The notes below the pieces were generated by a model. It was given only the letters and a program-made list of their open reading frames with translations, was not told where the DNA came from and ran no database searches. From Pseudorhizobium xiangyangii (GTDB lineage: Bacteria > Pseudomonadota > Alphaproteobacteria > Rhizobiales > Rhizobiaceae), in the NCBI RefSeq assembly GCF_020531965.1, contig NZ_JAJAWH010000009.1, forward strand, positions 62,001 through 126,000: DNA of 64,000 nucleotides, read 5' to 3'. Positions 50,728-60,134 of this stretch are shown piece after piece. The translations under genes and the position numbers were made by a program. Position 1 is the first letter of the stretch. Each line of letters opens with the position of its first letter.

Positions 50728-51399
50728 ATGCGCATTCTGGTAGTCGAAGACGACGTCAATCTCAACCGGCAGCTGTCGGACGCCTTGAAGGAGGCGGGAT
50801 ACGTCGTAGACCAGGCCTTCGATGGCGAAGAAGGACATTTCCTGGGAGAGACGGAGCCTTACGACGCCGTCATCCTCGATATCGGCCTGCCGGTGATCGA
50901 CGGGATAACCGTCGTCGAGAAATGGCGCGAGGAGGGCAAGAGCATGCCAGTGCTCATGCTGACGGCCCGCGACCGCTGGAGCGACAAGGTGGCCGGCATC
51001 GATGCCGGTGCAGACGACTATGTCGCCAAACCATTCCACGTGGAAGAAGTGCTGGCACGGGTGAGGGCACTGATCCGCCGCGCCGCGGGTCATGCCTCGT
51101 CCGAGATCGTCTGCGGCCCCGTGCGGCTGGACACCAAGGCATCGAAGGCCACGGTAGACGGCTCGACGCTCAAGCTCACCTCCCATGAATTCCGGCTGCT
51201 TTCCTACCTCATGCATCACATGGGGCAGGTCGTTTCCCGCACGGAACTGGTCGAGCACATGTACGACCAAGATTTCGACCGTGACTCCAATACGATCGAG
51301 GTGTTCGTCGGGCGGCTGAGGAAGAAGCTCGGGGTCGACCTGATCGAGACGGTGCGCGGCCTCGGCTACAGGATGCAATCGCCCAACGACGCCAGCTGA
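50728..51399 (+). CDS. feuP: OmpR-family response regulator FeuP
   Basis: The 223-residue regulator has a receiver domain (RILVVEDDVNLNRQLSDALK, phospho-acceptor Asp51 in VILDIGLPVIDG, Lys in YVAKPF) and an OmpR-type winged helix (LTSHEFRLLSYLMHHMGQVV, RDSNTIEVFVGRLRKKLGVD, RGLGYRM). The ATG at 50728 is preferred to the GTG at 50716. In S. meliloti FeuP/FeuQ control cyclic glucan export and osmoadaptation genes. It is followed by feuQ after 2 bp. Confidence 0.92.
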   Translation: MRILVVEDDVNLNRQLSDALKEAGYVVDQAFDGEEGHFLGETEPYDAVILDIGLPVIDGITVVEKWREEGKSMPVLMLTARDRWSDKVAGIDAGADDYVAKPFHVEEVLARVRALIRRAAGHASSEIVCGPVRLDTKASKATVDGSTLKLTSHEFRLLSYLMHHMGQVVSRTELVEHMYDQDFDRDSNTIEVFVGRLRKKLGVDLIETVRGLGYRMQSPNDAS

Positions 51400-51401
51400 C
51401 G

Positions 51402-52811
51402 ATGATGGCCGGGCCTAGATCGCTAACGGCACGCGTTCTGCTACTGGCCACGCTGTGGTCGGGGATCGCGCTGGTGGTGATCGCGCTCGTCATCTCGACG
51501 CTGTACCGGCAATCGGCCGAACGCTCCTTTACCGACCTCCTGCGCGCGCAGCTTTACAACGTCATCAATTCGGTTTCGATCGGCGAGGACAACAACCTCG
51601 TCGGTAATCCGCAGCTCGGCGACCTGCGTTATTCGCAGCCGGAGACCGGCTGGTACTGGATCATCGAGCCGCTCGGCACGTTTGCCGCGTCGCCTCTTTC
51701 CTCCTCCTCCCTCGGCGTTTCCAAGATCGCCGTTCCCTCCATCCTCAGCGTGCCCTTCAACAACCGCTACGAGCGCTTCTACCCGCTTACGGATCCGTTC
51801 GGAAACAACGTTCTGGTGGCGGAGACGGAAGTCGTGCTCGATGGTGAGGGAAGGGCTGCCCGTTTCCGCGTTGCCGGCAATCTCGACGTGATGGAAGAGG
51901 ATATCCGTATCTTCGACCGAAGCCTCTATATCGCGCTGGCCGTGTTCGGGCTCGGCAGCCTCATCGTCAACGGCGGCGCTATCCTCTTCGGCCTGCGGCC
52001 CCTGGACCGTGCTCGCCGCGCACTGGAAAAAATCAGGCGCGGGCAGGCGGAGCGCCTGGAAGGCGAGTTTCCGCGCGAAGTCCTGCCGCTGGTCAACGAA
52101 ATCAATGCGCTGATCGAGAGCAACCGGCGCATCGTCGACCGGGCCCGCATGCAGGTGGGCAATCTCGCCCATTCGCTGAAGACGCCGCTCGCGGTGCTGA
52201 TCAACGAGGCGCGGACGCTGGACAAGGGACACCAGGAACTGATCCAGTCGCAGGCGGAGGCGATGCAGGCGCAGGTGCACTCCTATCTCAATCGGGCACG
52301 CATTGCGGCACAGCGGGAATCGGTGCTGGTCCGCACCGAAGCGGAGCCGGTTCTGGAGCGGTTGGTGCGGGTGATGCGACGCCTCAACCCCGACATGGAA
52401 TTCCATCTTTCCGTTGCACCGGGCACGGTGTTTGCCATGGAACAGCAGGATGTCGAGGAAACGATCGGCAATCTGCTCGAAAACGCGGCCCGCTTTTCCC
52501 GGACGGGTGTCTGGATCGCTGCCGCCGCCACGACCGATCCGCGCCCGCCCGAAGTGACCGAAGGCGCGCGCCGTACCTGGCTCCAGGTTTCGGTCGAGGA
52601 CGACGGGCCGGGGCTGGATCCGGAGCAGGTTCGCGAGGCGATGAAACGGGGGCGGCGGCTGGACGAGAGCCGCCCAGGGGCCGGGCTCGGCCTGTCGATC
52701 GTTCGCGAGATTGCCGGCGAGTACCAGGGCACCGTAAATCTCGAGCGCGGTGCGAAGGGTGGGCTTCGTGCAACACTTCTCTTGCCTTCGGTGACAAAGG
52801 ATGTTGCCTGA
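51402..52811 (+). CDS. feuQ: Sensor histidine kinase FeuQ
   Basis: The 469-residue inner-membrane kinase has two membrane segments (VLLLATLWSGIALVVIALVI near 12-31 and ALAVFGLGSLIVNGGAILFG near 180), a periplasmic sensor loop and a HAMP region. The dimerisation domain has the phospho-acceptor His257 in NLAHSLKTPLAVLINEARTL. The ATPase boxes are IGNLLENAARFS (N), VSVEDDGPGLD (G1) and GAGLGLSIVREI (G2). It is translated 2 bp after feuP. It pairs with FeuP and, by family knowledge, is inhibited by FeuN. Confidence 0.93.
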   Translation: MMAGPRSLTARVLLLATLWSGIALVVIALVISTLYRQSAERSFTDLLRAQLYNVINSVSIGEDNNLVGNPQLGDLRYSQPETGWYWIIEPLGTFAASPLSSSSLGVSKIAVPSILSVPFNNRYERFYPLTDPFGNNVLVAETEVVLDGEGRAARFRVAGNLDVMEEDIRIFDRSLYIALAVFGLGSLIVNGGAILFGLRPLDRARRALEKIRRGQAERLEGEFPREVLPLVNEINALIESNRRIVDRARMQVGNLAHSLKTPLAVLINEARTLDKGHQELIQSQAEAMQAQVHSYLNRARIAAQRESVLVRTEAEPVLERLVRVMRRLNPDMEFHLSVAPGTVFAMEQQDVEETIGNLLENAARFSRTGVWIAAAATTDPRPPEVTEGARRTWLQVSVEDDGPGLDPEQVREAMKRGRRLDESRPGAGLGLSIVREIAGEYQGTVNLERGAKGGLRATLLLPSVTKDVA

Positions 52812-52907
52812 TGAAGGCAAACGATCCATATCCAATCAATGCGTTGTCGAAACATCGGCATGCAGGATCATTGCGCAATGAGAGCGTTTCCAACCGGTGC
52901 TGAACAG

Positions 52908-53333
52908 ATGAAGCCAAACCGTATCTATCTTGCTGTTCCGTCGATGTTGCTAGCGCTTGCTCTCGCAGGCTGCACGACAACCGATGGCGCCGGCAGCGGA
53001 GGTCTTCTCTCCGCGCGGCCTTCGGCGTCGGCGTCCTACATCGCGGCCTTGCAGGGCGGGATCGTCAGTCGCAGCGGCGTCGAGATCAGCAACAGCGATC
53101 GGTCGCGTGCACTGGAAGCGGAATACAGGGCGCTGGAAGCCGCGCCCGGCGGCCAGCCGGTCGCCTGGAACGGCAGGGGCGTCAGCGGACAGGTGATTGC
53201 CGCCGCCCCCTATCAGGTGGGCTCGCAGAACTGCCGACAGTATACGCATACGGTCACGAGCGACGGGCGCGAGCTTAAGGCGCGGGGCGCAGCATGCCGC
53301 AACAAGGACGGCACGTGGACGCCGCTCGTCTGA
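52908..53333 (+). CDS. Lipoprotein, RT0821/17-kDa surface antigen-like
   Basis: The 141-residue product has a lipoprotein signal with lipobox LALAGC (Cys21 by the start MKPNRIYLAV). The mature domain has AALQGGIVSRSGVEISNSDR, ALEAEYRALEAAPGGQPVAW and CRQYTHTVTSDGRELKARGA. This pattern fits the RT0821/Lpp0805 surface-protein family of alphaproteobacteria. It would be anchored in the outer or inner membrane. It follows feuQ by about 97 bp. Function is unknown. Confidence 0.85.
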   Translation: MKPNRIYLAVPSMLLALALAGCTTTDGAGSGGLLSARPSASASYIAALQGGIVSRSGVEISNSDRSRALEAEYRALEAAPGGQPVAWNGRGVSGQVIAAAPYQVGSQNCRQYTHTVTSDGRELKARGAACRNKDGTWTPLV

Positions 53334-53471
53334 CAGATTTGACCTAAGTCATGGCTGAAGTCGTCAGAACGGCACAAATGGAGCCTAGAGATTGCGGCCA
53401 AACGCCTCAAATCCGCGTCATCACCGGCTTGGCAGTTGGAATTACAGGTCGGTTCAAGTAATTGGACCATT

Positions 53472-54614
53472 ATGTTTTTGTGGATCATTCTCGCCATTCT
53501 GACGGCTGCCGTTGCTGCAGTCTTCCTCGTCACCCTTGCGCGCGGCTCCAGGCCGGCGGTCGATGACCGTGCCGGCGAGATCGCCGTCTATCGCGATCAG
53601 CTGACGGAACTCGAGCGCGACCGCGGCCTCGGCCTGATTTCGGCGCAGGATGCGGAGTATGCGAAGGCCGAGATCGGCCGTCGCCTGATTGCCGTCGCGG
53701 GCGACGCCGACAAGGATGCAGACTGTCCCGCCCCCCGCGGGGGATTAACCGCGACCGGCGCGGTGATGACCGCTCTCGTCCCGGCCGTCGGCCTCTCGCT
53801 CTACCTTCTGCTCGGCAGCCCGCAACTGCCCGACCAGCCGCTGGAAGCGCGGCTTGCCAACCCCGGAAACAACATGGCGCTTCTGGTCGCCAAGGCGGAA
53901 CGGCACCTCGCGGAGAACCCCAAGGACGGGGCCGGCTGGGACCTGCTTGCTCCAATCTACTTCAGATCGATGCGGCTTGCGGATGCGGAGCTTGCATACC
54001 GCAATGCGATCCGCTTTCTGGGGCCTAGTCCAGAGCGGCTTTCCGGCCTGGGCGAAACGCTCGTTGCGGGCACCGACGGGATCGTGACGGAGGATGCGAG
54101 GCTCGCGTTCGAGGAGAGCGTTCGCCTGGAGCCCGGCAACCCGCGTGCCCGTTTCTATGTCGCTCTAGGCCTGGAACAGTCGGGGCGTCGCGACGAGGCT
54201 CGTGCAGCCTTCGAGGCGATCGCCAAGGATTCGCCCTCTGACGCTCCCTGGATGGAACTGGTCCAGCAGCATATCGCTTCGACCGGTGGGACACCCCAGG
54301 CGACAACGAACGCAGCGCCCGGCGGACCGACATCCGACGATATGGCCGCTGCCGAGGATATGCCCGAGGGCGACCGGCAGGACATGATCCGCGGCATGGT
54401 GGAAAGTCTTGCTGCGCGCCTGGAGGGCGATCCGAACAATCTGGAGGGCTGGTTGCGGCTCGTCCGGTCCTATTCCGTGCTAGGCGACAAAGAAAAAGCC
54501 GCGGAAGCGCTTAAAACAGGGCTGAAGACCTTCCCCGCCGAGGGTGACGAAGGACGGCAATTGATCGCGCTGGCGCGCGAAATCGGCATCGCTGCCGAAG
54601 GAGTGACCCAATGA
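53472..54614 (+). CDS. ccmI: Cytochrome c maturation protein CcmI (CycH)
   Basis: The 380-residue apocytochrome c chaperone has two membrane segments ([20 protein letters not shown] and [20 protein letters not shown]) flanking a cytoplasmic loop with a Leu/Glu-rich coiled region ([20 protein letters not shown]). A periplasmic TPR region includes [20 protein letters not shown] and [20 protein letters not shown]. It opens the ccmIEFH operon and overlaps ccmE by 4 bp. It presents apocytochromes to the CcmF/H haem lyase. Confidence 0.93.
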   Translation: MFLWIILAILTAAVAAVFLVTLARGSRPAVDDRAGEIAVYRDQLTELERDRGLGLISAQDAEYAKAEIGRRLIAVAGDADKDADCPAPRGGLTATGAVMTALVPAVGLSLYLLLGSPQLPDQPLEARLANPGNNMALLVAKAERHLAENPKDGAGWDLLAPIYFRSMRLADAELAYRNAIRFLGPSPERLSGLGETLVAGTDGIVTEDARLAFEESVRLEPGNPRARFYVALGLEQSGRRDEARAAFEAIAKDSPSDAPWMELVQQHIASTGGTPQATTNAAPGGPTSDDMAAAEDMPEGDRQDMIRGMVESLAARLEGDPNNLEGWLRLVRSYSVLGDKEKAAEALKTGLKTFPAEGDEGRQLIALAREIGIAAEGVTQ

Positions 54615-55066
54615 CACGCAAACAGAAGCGGCTCGCGATCATCGCCGGTGGTATGAGCTTCATCCTCGCCGCAGTGCTTCTCGTCATGTTCGCTCTCAGC
54701 CAGTCTGTTGCCTACTTCTTCATGCCGTCCGACCTGGCGAAGACGGAGGTTTCGCCGGGCACGCGAATCCGGCTCGGAGGGTTGGTGGCCGAAGGATCCG
54801 TGAAGCGCGGCGAGGGCTCCACCGTGACGTTCTCGGTGACCGATGGTTCCGAGACGGTTCCGGTCAGCTACACCGGAATCCTGCCGGACCTGTTCCGGGA
54901 AGGGCAGGGCGTCGTGACCGAGGGCGCCTTCGACGCAGCCACGCGCGGCTTCGTGGCCGATACCGTGCTCGCCAAGCACGACGAGAACTACATGCCGAAG
55001 GAAGTTGCTGACGGCCTGAAGGAAAAGGGTATGTGGCAGCACGGAGAAGAGGCGGCGACCCAATGA
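54611..55066 (+). CDS. ccmE: Cytochrome c maturation haem chaperone CcmE (CycJ)
   Basis: The 151-residue membrane-anchored OB-fold protein carries haem in the periplasm. It has an N-terminal anchor ([20 protein letters not shown]), then [36 protein letters not shown], and the haem-binding His123 with Tyr127 in [10 protein letters not shown]. Overlaps of 4 bp with ccmI and ccmF show an operon. Length is normal. Confidence 0.96.
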   Translation: MTRKQKRLAIIAGGMSFILAAVLLVMFALSQSVAYFFMPSDLAKTEVSPGTRIRLGGLVAEGSVKRGEGSTVTFSVTDGSETVPVSYTGILPDLFREGQGVVTEGAFDAATRGFVADTVLAKHDENYMPKEVADGLKEKGMWQHGEEAATQ

Positions 55067-57054
55067 TAATCGAGATCGGCCACTACACGCTCGTCCTGGC
55101 GCTTGCGACGTCTCTGATCCTTTCCATCGTGCCGCTGATCGGTGCGCGCCGCAACGACATGGCAATGATGGCGCTGGCGCCCGTGGGCGCAATAATGACC
55201 TTCCTGCTGGTGCTGATTTCGTTTGCGGCGCTGACCTGGGCCTATGTCGTCTCGGATTTTTCTCTCAAGAACGTTTGGGAGAACTCGCACTCGATGATGC
55301 CGTTGATCTACAAGTACTCGGGCGTTTGGGGCAATCACGAAGGCTCCATGCTGCTTTGGTTGCTGATCCTGGTCTTCTTCAGCGCTCTGGTGGCAGTGTT
55401 CGGCCGGAACCTGCCGGATAGCCTGCGCGCCAATGTGATCGTGGTTCAGTCCTGGATCACCACCGCCTTCACGCTGTTCATCCTGCTGACCTCCAATCCC
55501 TTCGCGCGTCTGAGCCCGGCACCAGCCGAAGGGCAGGACCTCAATCCCGTGCTTCAGGACCTTGGGCTGGCAGTGCATCCGCCGCTCCTTTATCTGGGCT
55601 ATGTCGGCTTTTCCGTCTGCTTCTCGTTTGCGGTGGCGGCGCTGATCGACGGCCGCATCGATGCCGCCTGGGCGCGCTGGGTGCGACCATGGACGCTTGC
55701 CGCCTGGACTTTCCTGACCGCAGGCATCGCCATGGGTTCCTACTGGGCCTATTACGAGCTCGGCTGGGGCGGCTGGTGGTTCTGGGACCCGGTCGAGAAC
55801 GCCTCCTTCATGCCCTGGCTGGCTGGCACCGCGCTGCTTCATTCGGCACTCGTCATGGAAAAGCGCGAGGCGCTGAAGATCTGGACGGTACTGCTGGCGA
55901 TCATGACGTTCTCGTTGTCGCTGCTCGGCACCTTCCTCGTCCGATCCGGCGTGCTGACATCGGTTCATGCCTTCGCCACGGACCCGACCCGCGGGATCTT
56001 CATCCTGGTGATCCTGATGCTTTTCGTCGGCGGCGCGTTCGCCCTCTTCGCCTGGCGCGCGCCAATGCTGAAGGCCGGTGGTCTTTTCGCTCCGATCTCG
56101 CGCGAGGGAGCGCTGGTCCTCAACAATCTGATTCTCACCGTGGCGACCGCGACGGTGCTGATCGGCACGCTCTATCCGCTCGTGCTGGAGACGCTGACCG
56201 GCGAGAAGATTTCCGTCGGTGCGCCGTTCTTCGACATGACCTTCGGCCTGTTGATGATCCCGCTGCTGTTCGCCGTGCCTTTCGGCCCGATGCTGGCATG
56301 GAAGCGCGGTGACCTCCTGGGCGCGATGCAGCGGCTCTATGTGGCGGCGGGACTGGCGCTCGTTGCCGGATTCGGCCTCTACTACATCCAGAATGGCGGA
56401 CCGGTGATGGCCGCATTCGGTTTGATCATCGGCTTCTGGGCCATGTTCGGCGCACTCGCCGACCTCTGGCACCGCGCGAATTTCAGCAAGCTGCCGTTCA
56501 ATGTGGCCTGGCGGCGGCTGGTCGGCTTGCCCCGATCCACCTTCGGCACGGCATTCGCTCATTTCGGGATCGGCGTGACGGTCCTTGGCGTCGTCATGGT
56601 AACGACGTTCGAGACGGAGTCGGTCATCGAGATGAAACAGGGCATGACTGCCGAAGCTGGCGGTTATTCGCTCGTCTTCGACGGCATGCGCGAATCGATC
56701 GGCCCCAATTTCACGGAGGAGCAGGGGCACTTCACGATCAGCAAGGGCGGCGTCGCCGTTGCCGATACATGGTCGTCCAAGCGGATCTATACGGCGCGGG
56801 GCATGCCGACGACGGAAGCCGGGATCGTCACGTTCGGCTTCAGCCAGCTCTATGTTTCGCTCGGCGATCCGATTGCTGGCGGCGGCATGGTGGTGCGTAT
56901 CTGGTGGAAGCCCTTTATCCTCTGCATCTGGGGCGGCTGCGTGATCATGATGATCGGCGGCTTCATATCGCTGTCGGATCGCCGCCTGCGGGTGGGTGCC
57001 CCGACGCGCAAGGCGAAGCCGGCCAAGGCACCCAAGCTGGAGGCGGCGGAGTGA
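55063..57054 (+). CDS. ccmF: Cytochrome c haem lyase subunit CcmF (CycK)
   Basis: The 663-residue membrane protein has about 15 membrane segments and the periplasmic Trp-rich WWD motif ([20 protein letters not shown]) that binds haem from CcmE. Conserved His regions are [20 protein letters not shown] and [20 protein letters not shown]. It works with CcmI and CcmH to ligate haem to apocytochrome c. Its stop overlaps the ccmH start by one base. Confidence 0.96.
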   Translation: MIIEIGHYTLVLALATSLILSIVPLIGARRNDMAMMALAPVGAIMTFLLVLISFAALTWAYVVSDFSLKNVWENSHSMMPLIYKYSGVWGNHEGSMLLWLLILVFFSALVAVFGRNLPDSLRANVIVVQSWITTAFTLFILLTSNPFARLSPAPAEGQDLNPVLQDLGLAVHPPLLYLGYVGFSVCFSFAVAALIDGRIDAAWARWVRPWTLAAWTFLTAGIAMGSYWAYYELGWGGWWFWDPVENASFMPWLAGTALLHSALVMEKREALKIWTVLLAIMTFSLSLLGTFLVRSGVLTSVHAFATDPTRGIFILVILMLFVGGAFALFAWRAPMLKAGGLFAPISREGALVLNNLILTVATATVLIGTLYPLVLETLTGEKISVGAPFFDMTFGLLMIPLLFAVPFGPMLAWKRGDLLGAMQRLYVAAGLALVAGFGLYYIQNGGPVMAAFGLIIGFWAMFGALADLWHRANFSKLPFNVAWRRLVGLPRSTFGTAFAHFGIGVTVLGVVMVTTFETESVIEMKQGMTAEAGGYSLVFDGMRESIGPNFTEEQGHFTISKGGVAVADTWSSKRIYTARGMPTTEAGIVTFGFSQLYVSLGDPIAGGGMVVRIWWKPFILCIWGGCVIMMIGGFISLSDRRLRVGAPTRKAKPAKAPKLEAAE

Positions 57055-57602
57055 TGTGTGCCTCAAGGAGATTGCCCCGCACCCTGACCCTCTCCCCACG
57101 GGCGAGCAGAGGGTGGCGGCAGCCGGATGAGGGGAGAGGGTCGAGCCTTGCGAAGCTTTTCGTCGCGCTGCTCATCTTCCTCACGCCCCTTCCGGCGTTG
57201 GCGGTCAATCCGGACGAGATCCTTGCCGATCCGCGTCTTGAAGAGCGTGCCCGCGGCCTGTCGGCACAGCTGCGCTGCATGGTCTGCCAGAACCAGTCGA
57301 TCGACGATTCGAACGCGGAATTGGCGCGCGACCTGCGCATCCTCGTTCGCGAGCGGCTGACGGACGGCGATACGGACGAACAGGTGATCGATTACGTCGT
57401 TTCGCGTTACGGCGAATTCGTCCTGCTGAAGCCGCGTTTTTCGGCCCGTACGCTTCTGTTGTGGGGCGCGCCGGCAGCACTGCTGCTGATCGGTGGGCTG
57501 ATACTGCTGCTCATGGCGCGGGGAAGGCTTCAGGCGCGGGCGCCGGCGGCACTGACGCCGGAGGAACAGGCGCGTATCAACGAGCTGCTCGACAAACGCT
57601 AA
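57054..57602 (+). CDS. ccmH: Cytochrome c maturation protein CcmH (CycL) with repeat-derived N-terminal insertion
   Basis: The 182-residue thiol-disulfide protein reduces apocytochrome haem-binding cysteines. It has [20 protein letters not shown] (Cys75, Cys78), [10 protein letters not shown]-type segment [16 protein letters not shown] and a C-terminal membrane anchor. The signal hydrophobic core ([16 protein letters not shown]) begins only at about residue 35. The 30 residues before it come from a palindromic intergenic-type repeat (57086-57142) read in frame. No other in-frame start is seen after the repeat, so the long N-terminus seems to be translated. Confidence 0.92.
   Translation: MCASRRLPRTLTLSPRASRGWRQPDEGRGSSLAKLFVALLIFLTPLPALAVNPDEILADPRLEERARGLSAQLRCMVCQNQSIDDSNAELARDLRILVRERLTDGDTDEQVIDYVVSRYGEFVLLKPRFSARTLLLWGAPAALLLIGGLILLLMARGRLQARAPAALTPEEQARINELLDKR
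57074..57145. repeat. Palindromic REP/RIME-like repeat inside the 5' end of ccmH
   Basis: Arms GACCCTCTCCCC (57086-57097) and GGGGAGAGGGTC (57131-57142) pair perfectly over 12 bp around a GC-rich centre containing GGCGGCAGCCGGATGA. This is the style of the short palindromic intergenic elements common in rhizobial genomes (CCCTCATCCGGCTGCCG... types). It interrupts the coding sequence without a frameshift. Confidence 0.75.
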
Positions 57603-57737
57603 ACGCCTTCCGGAACATTACCAAGATTTCATGCGTCCGACACCTGCAGTTAAGGTGAGCCTCCCTATATCTCTTCACATCCACCGTCTTCCGGGCATTC
57701 CCGGATACAACCTGAGTGAAGAGAAGAAGGTACTCAC

Positions 57738-59294
57738 ATGCGCAACACCAACTTTGGACGGCCCTCGCTGAAGACAGTGCTGAAGACCTCGACGGTCGCA
57801 GGCCTTGCCGCGGTGATGCTGTCGACCGGGATCCCGGCCAAGGTCGTTGAATCCTTTGCCGATCCGGTGAAAGTCCAGGCGCCGCAGGCTCCAAGCTTTG
57901 CGGACGTCGTTTCGGCCGTTTCGCCCGCAGTCGTATCGGTGCGCGTTCAATCCGAGGCGCAGCCAGCCAGTGACAACGGCAATTTCTCGTTCAATTTCGG
58001 CGGCCAGGGCTTCGATGATCTCCCTGACGACCATCCGCTCAAGCGCTTCTTCCGCGAGTTCGGCGGACCGGAAGGTCGCGGCGACAGCGATCGCGCAGAG
58101 CGTGGACGCGGCGGTTCCGACAATCGTCCGCACCGCATGCGCCCGACCTCCCAGGGTTCAGGCTTCTTCATTTCCGAGGACGGCTATCTCGTCACCAACA
58201 ACCACGTCGTCGCTGACGGTGCTGCATATACCGTCGTGCTCGATGACGGCACTGAACTCGACGCCAAGCTGATCGGCAAGGACAGCCGCACCGACCTCGC
58301 CGTGCTGAAGGTCGATGCCAACCGTGAGTTCACCTATGTCAACTTCGCAGACGACACCAAGGTGCGCGTCGGCGATTGGGTCGTCGCCGTCGGCAATCCG
58401 TTCGGTCTTGGCGGCTCGGTGACCGCCGGCATCATCTCGGCACGTGGCCGCGATATCGGCTCCGGCCCGTACGACGACTACATCCAGATCGACGCAGCCG
58501 TGAACCGCGGTAACTCCGGCGGTCCTGCCTTCAACCTTGAAGGCGAGGTCATCGGCATCAACACGGCGATCTTCTCGCCGTCGGGCGGCAGCGTCGGCAT
58601 CGCGTTCGCTATTCCCGCGTCTGTCGCCAGCGACGTCGTCAAGAACCTGATGGAGGACGGCAAGGTCGAGCGCGGTTGGCTCGGCGTCCAGATCCAGCCG
58701 GTCAACAAGGACATCGCCGATTCGCTTGGCCTGTCCGAGCCGCAGGGTGCACTGGTCGTTGCGCCTCAGGAAGGTTCTCCTGGCGCGAAGGCAGGTATCG
58801 AGGAAGGTGACGTGATCACCGCCCTGAACGGTGATCCGATCAAGGATGCACGCGATCTCGCAAGAAAGGTCGCTGCATTTGTCCCCGATACCAAGGTCGA
58901 GCTCTCGGTCTGGAGAGATGGCAAAGCCCAGACACTCGAGGTGACGCTGGGCAACCTCGCAAGCGAAGAAACCAAGGCCGCCGAAACCAAGGAGCCGGAT
59001 GCACCAGCTCCGTCGACCGAACAGGCGCTGGCAAACCTCGGCATCACCGTTACTCCGGCTGAAGACGGGGCCGGCCTTTCGGTGGTCGAAGTGGACCCTG
59101 ACTCCGAAGCGGCGGCACGCGGTCTGCGCGTCGGCGAGAAGATTGTCTCGGTCAACAACAAGCGGGTCGAGAAGGCCAGCGACATCGACTCTGTGGTCGA
59201 ACAGGCTCGCAAGGATGGCCGCACCCGTGCGCTCTTCCAGGTAGAGTCGGATCGCGGTAGCCGCTTCGTGGCGCTGCCGATCAACGAGGGCTGA
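57738..59294 (+). CDS. degP: DegP/HtrA-family periplasmic serine protease
   Basis: The 518-residue protease/chaperone has an N-terminal signal segment (TVAGLAAVMLSTGIPA), a trypsin-like domain with His156 (TNNHVV), Asp186 (RTDLAVL) and Ser260 (NRGNSGGPAF), and two PDZ domains (about 300-395 and 420-510). A Gly/Asp/Arg-rich insertion precedes the protease core (about 80-135), typical of rhizobial DegP1. It degrades or refolds damaged envelope proteins. It lies downstream of the ccm operon and upstream of a two-component pair. A terminator follows. Confidence 0.95.
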   Translation: MRNTNFGRPSLKTVLKTSTVAGLAAVMLSTGIPAKVVESFADPVKVQAPQAPSFADVVSAVSPAVVSVRVQSEAQPASDNGNFSFNFGGQGFDDLPDDHPLKRFFREFGGPEGRGDSDRAERGRGGSDNRPHRMRPTSQGSGFFISEDGYLVTNNHVVADGAAYTVVLDDGTELDAKLIGKDSRTDLAVLKVDANREFTYVNFADDTKVRVGDWVVAVGNPFGLGGSVTAGIISARGRDIGSGPYDDYIQIDAAVNRGNSGGPAFNLEGEVIGINTAIFSPSGGSVGIAFAIPASVASDVVKNLMEDGKVERGWLGVQIQPVNKDIADSLGLSEPQGALVVAPQEGSPGAKAGIEEGDVITALNGDPIKDARDLARKVAAFVPDTKVELSVWRDGKAQTLEVTLGNLASEETKAAETKEPDAPAPSTEQALANLGITVTPAEDGAGLSVVEVDPDSEAAARGLRVGEKIVSVNNKRVEKASDIDSVVEQARKDGRTRALFQVESDRGSRFVALPINEG

Positions 59295-59316
59295 TCCTTT
59301 CAGTCAGCCTAACTAA

Positions 59317-59350
59317 GGGGCGCCGCCGGCAACGGCCGGTGCCCCTTTTT
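59317..59350 (+). terminator. Intrinsic terminator after degP
   Basis: GGGGC-GCC-GCCGGC-AAC-GGCCGGT-GCCCC forms a strong GC hairpin followed by TTTTT. It separates degP from the response regulator gene, whose ribosome-binding site GAAGGAG follows at about 59361. Confidence 0.88.
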
Positions 59351-59374
59351 CATTCGCATTGAAGGAGCCGTGCG

Positions 59375-60130
59375 ATGGCAACGTCCACCCGCGAAGCCGA
59401 GGTTATCGAATCCGATGGTGCAAAACAGTCGCCGCACGCTATTGTGCCGCACATGAAGATTCTGGTGATTGAAGACGACCTCGAGGCTGCGGCCTATATG
59501 ACCAAAGCCTTTCGCGAGGCCGGCATCGTTGTCGACCATGCGAGCGATGGCGACAGCGGCCTCTTCATGGGCAGCGAGAACAGCTACGATGTCATGGTGA
59601 TTGACCGGATGCTGCCACGTCGCGACGGGCTTTCCGTCATCAGCGAATTGCGAAAGCGTGGCGTCAACACGCCGGTTCTGATTCTCTCGGCGCTGGGTCA
59701 GGTCGATGACCGCGTCACGGGCCTGCGGGCCGGCGGCGACGACTACCTGCCGAAGCCCTACGCCTTTTCCGAACTGCTTGCCCGTGTCGAGGTTCTCGGC
59801 CGCCGCAAGGGGACGCCGGAACAGGACATGGCATACAGGGTCGGCGATCTGGAGCTTGACCGGCTGTCCCACGAGGTAAAGCGCGCCGGCAAGGAGGTTC
59901 TCCTGCAGCCACGCGAGTTCCGGTTGCTCGAATACCTGATGAAGAACGCCGGCCAGGTGGTGACCCGCACCATGCTGTTGGAAAACGTCTGGGACTATCA
60001 CTTCGACCCGCAGACGAATGTAATCGATGTGCATGTCTCGCGCCTGAGGTCGAAGATCGAGAAGGATTTCGACAGGCCGCTTCTGAAGACGATCCGCGGT
60101 GCGGGCTACATGATCAAGGACGAGGCGTGA
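59375..60130 (+). CDS. OmpR-family response regulator
   Basis: The 251-residue product has a receiver (KILVIEDDLEAAAYMTKAFR, phospho-acceptor Asp77 in VMVIDRMLPRRDG, Lys in YLPKPYAF) and an OmpR-type winged helix (LQPREFRLLEYLMKNAGQVV, QTNVIDVHVSRLRSKIEKDF, RGAGYMI). GAAGGAG before 59375 supports a 26-residue N-terminal extension over the Met at 59453. The kinase gene follows after 4 bp. The target genes are unknown; the position after degP suggests envelope stress. Confidence 0.93.
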   Translation: MATSTREAEVIESDGAKQSPHAIVPHMKILVIEDDLEAAAYMTKAFREAGIVVDHASDGDSGLFMGSENSYDVMVIDRMLPRRDGLSVISELRKRGVNTPVLILSALGQVDDRVTGLRAGGDDYLPKPYAFSELLARVEVLGRRKGTPEQDMAYRVGDLELDRLSHEVKRAGKEVLLQPREFRLLEYLMKNAGQVVTRTMLLENVWDYHFDPQTNVIDVHVSRLRSKIEKDFDRPLLKTIRGAGYMIKDEA

Positions 60131-60134
60131 TCGC

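Noticed and set aside
54988-57099. Minus-strand open frame of 703 codons
   Set aside because: It is antisense to ccmF and reads as a His/Gln/Arg-rich shadow; ccmF itself is unmistakable.
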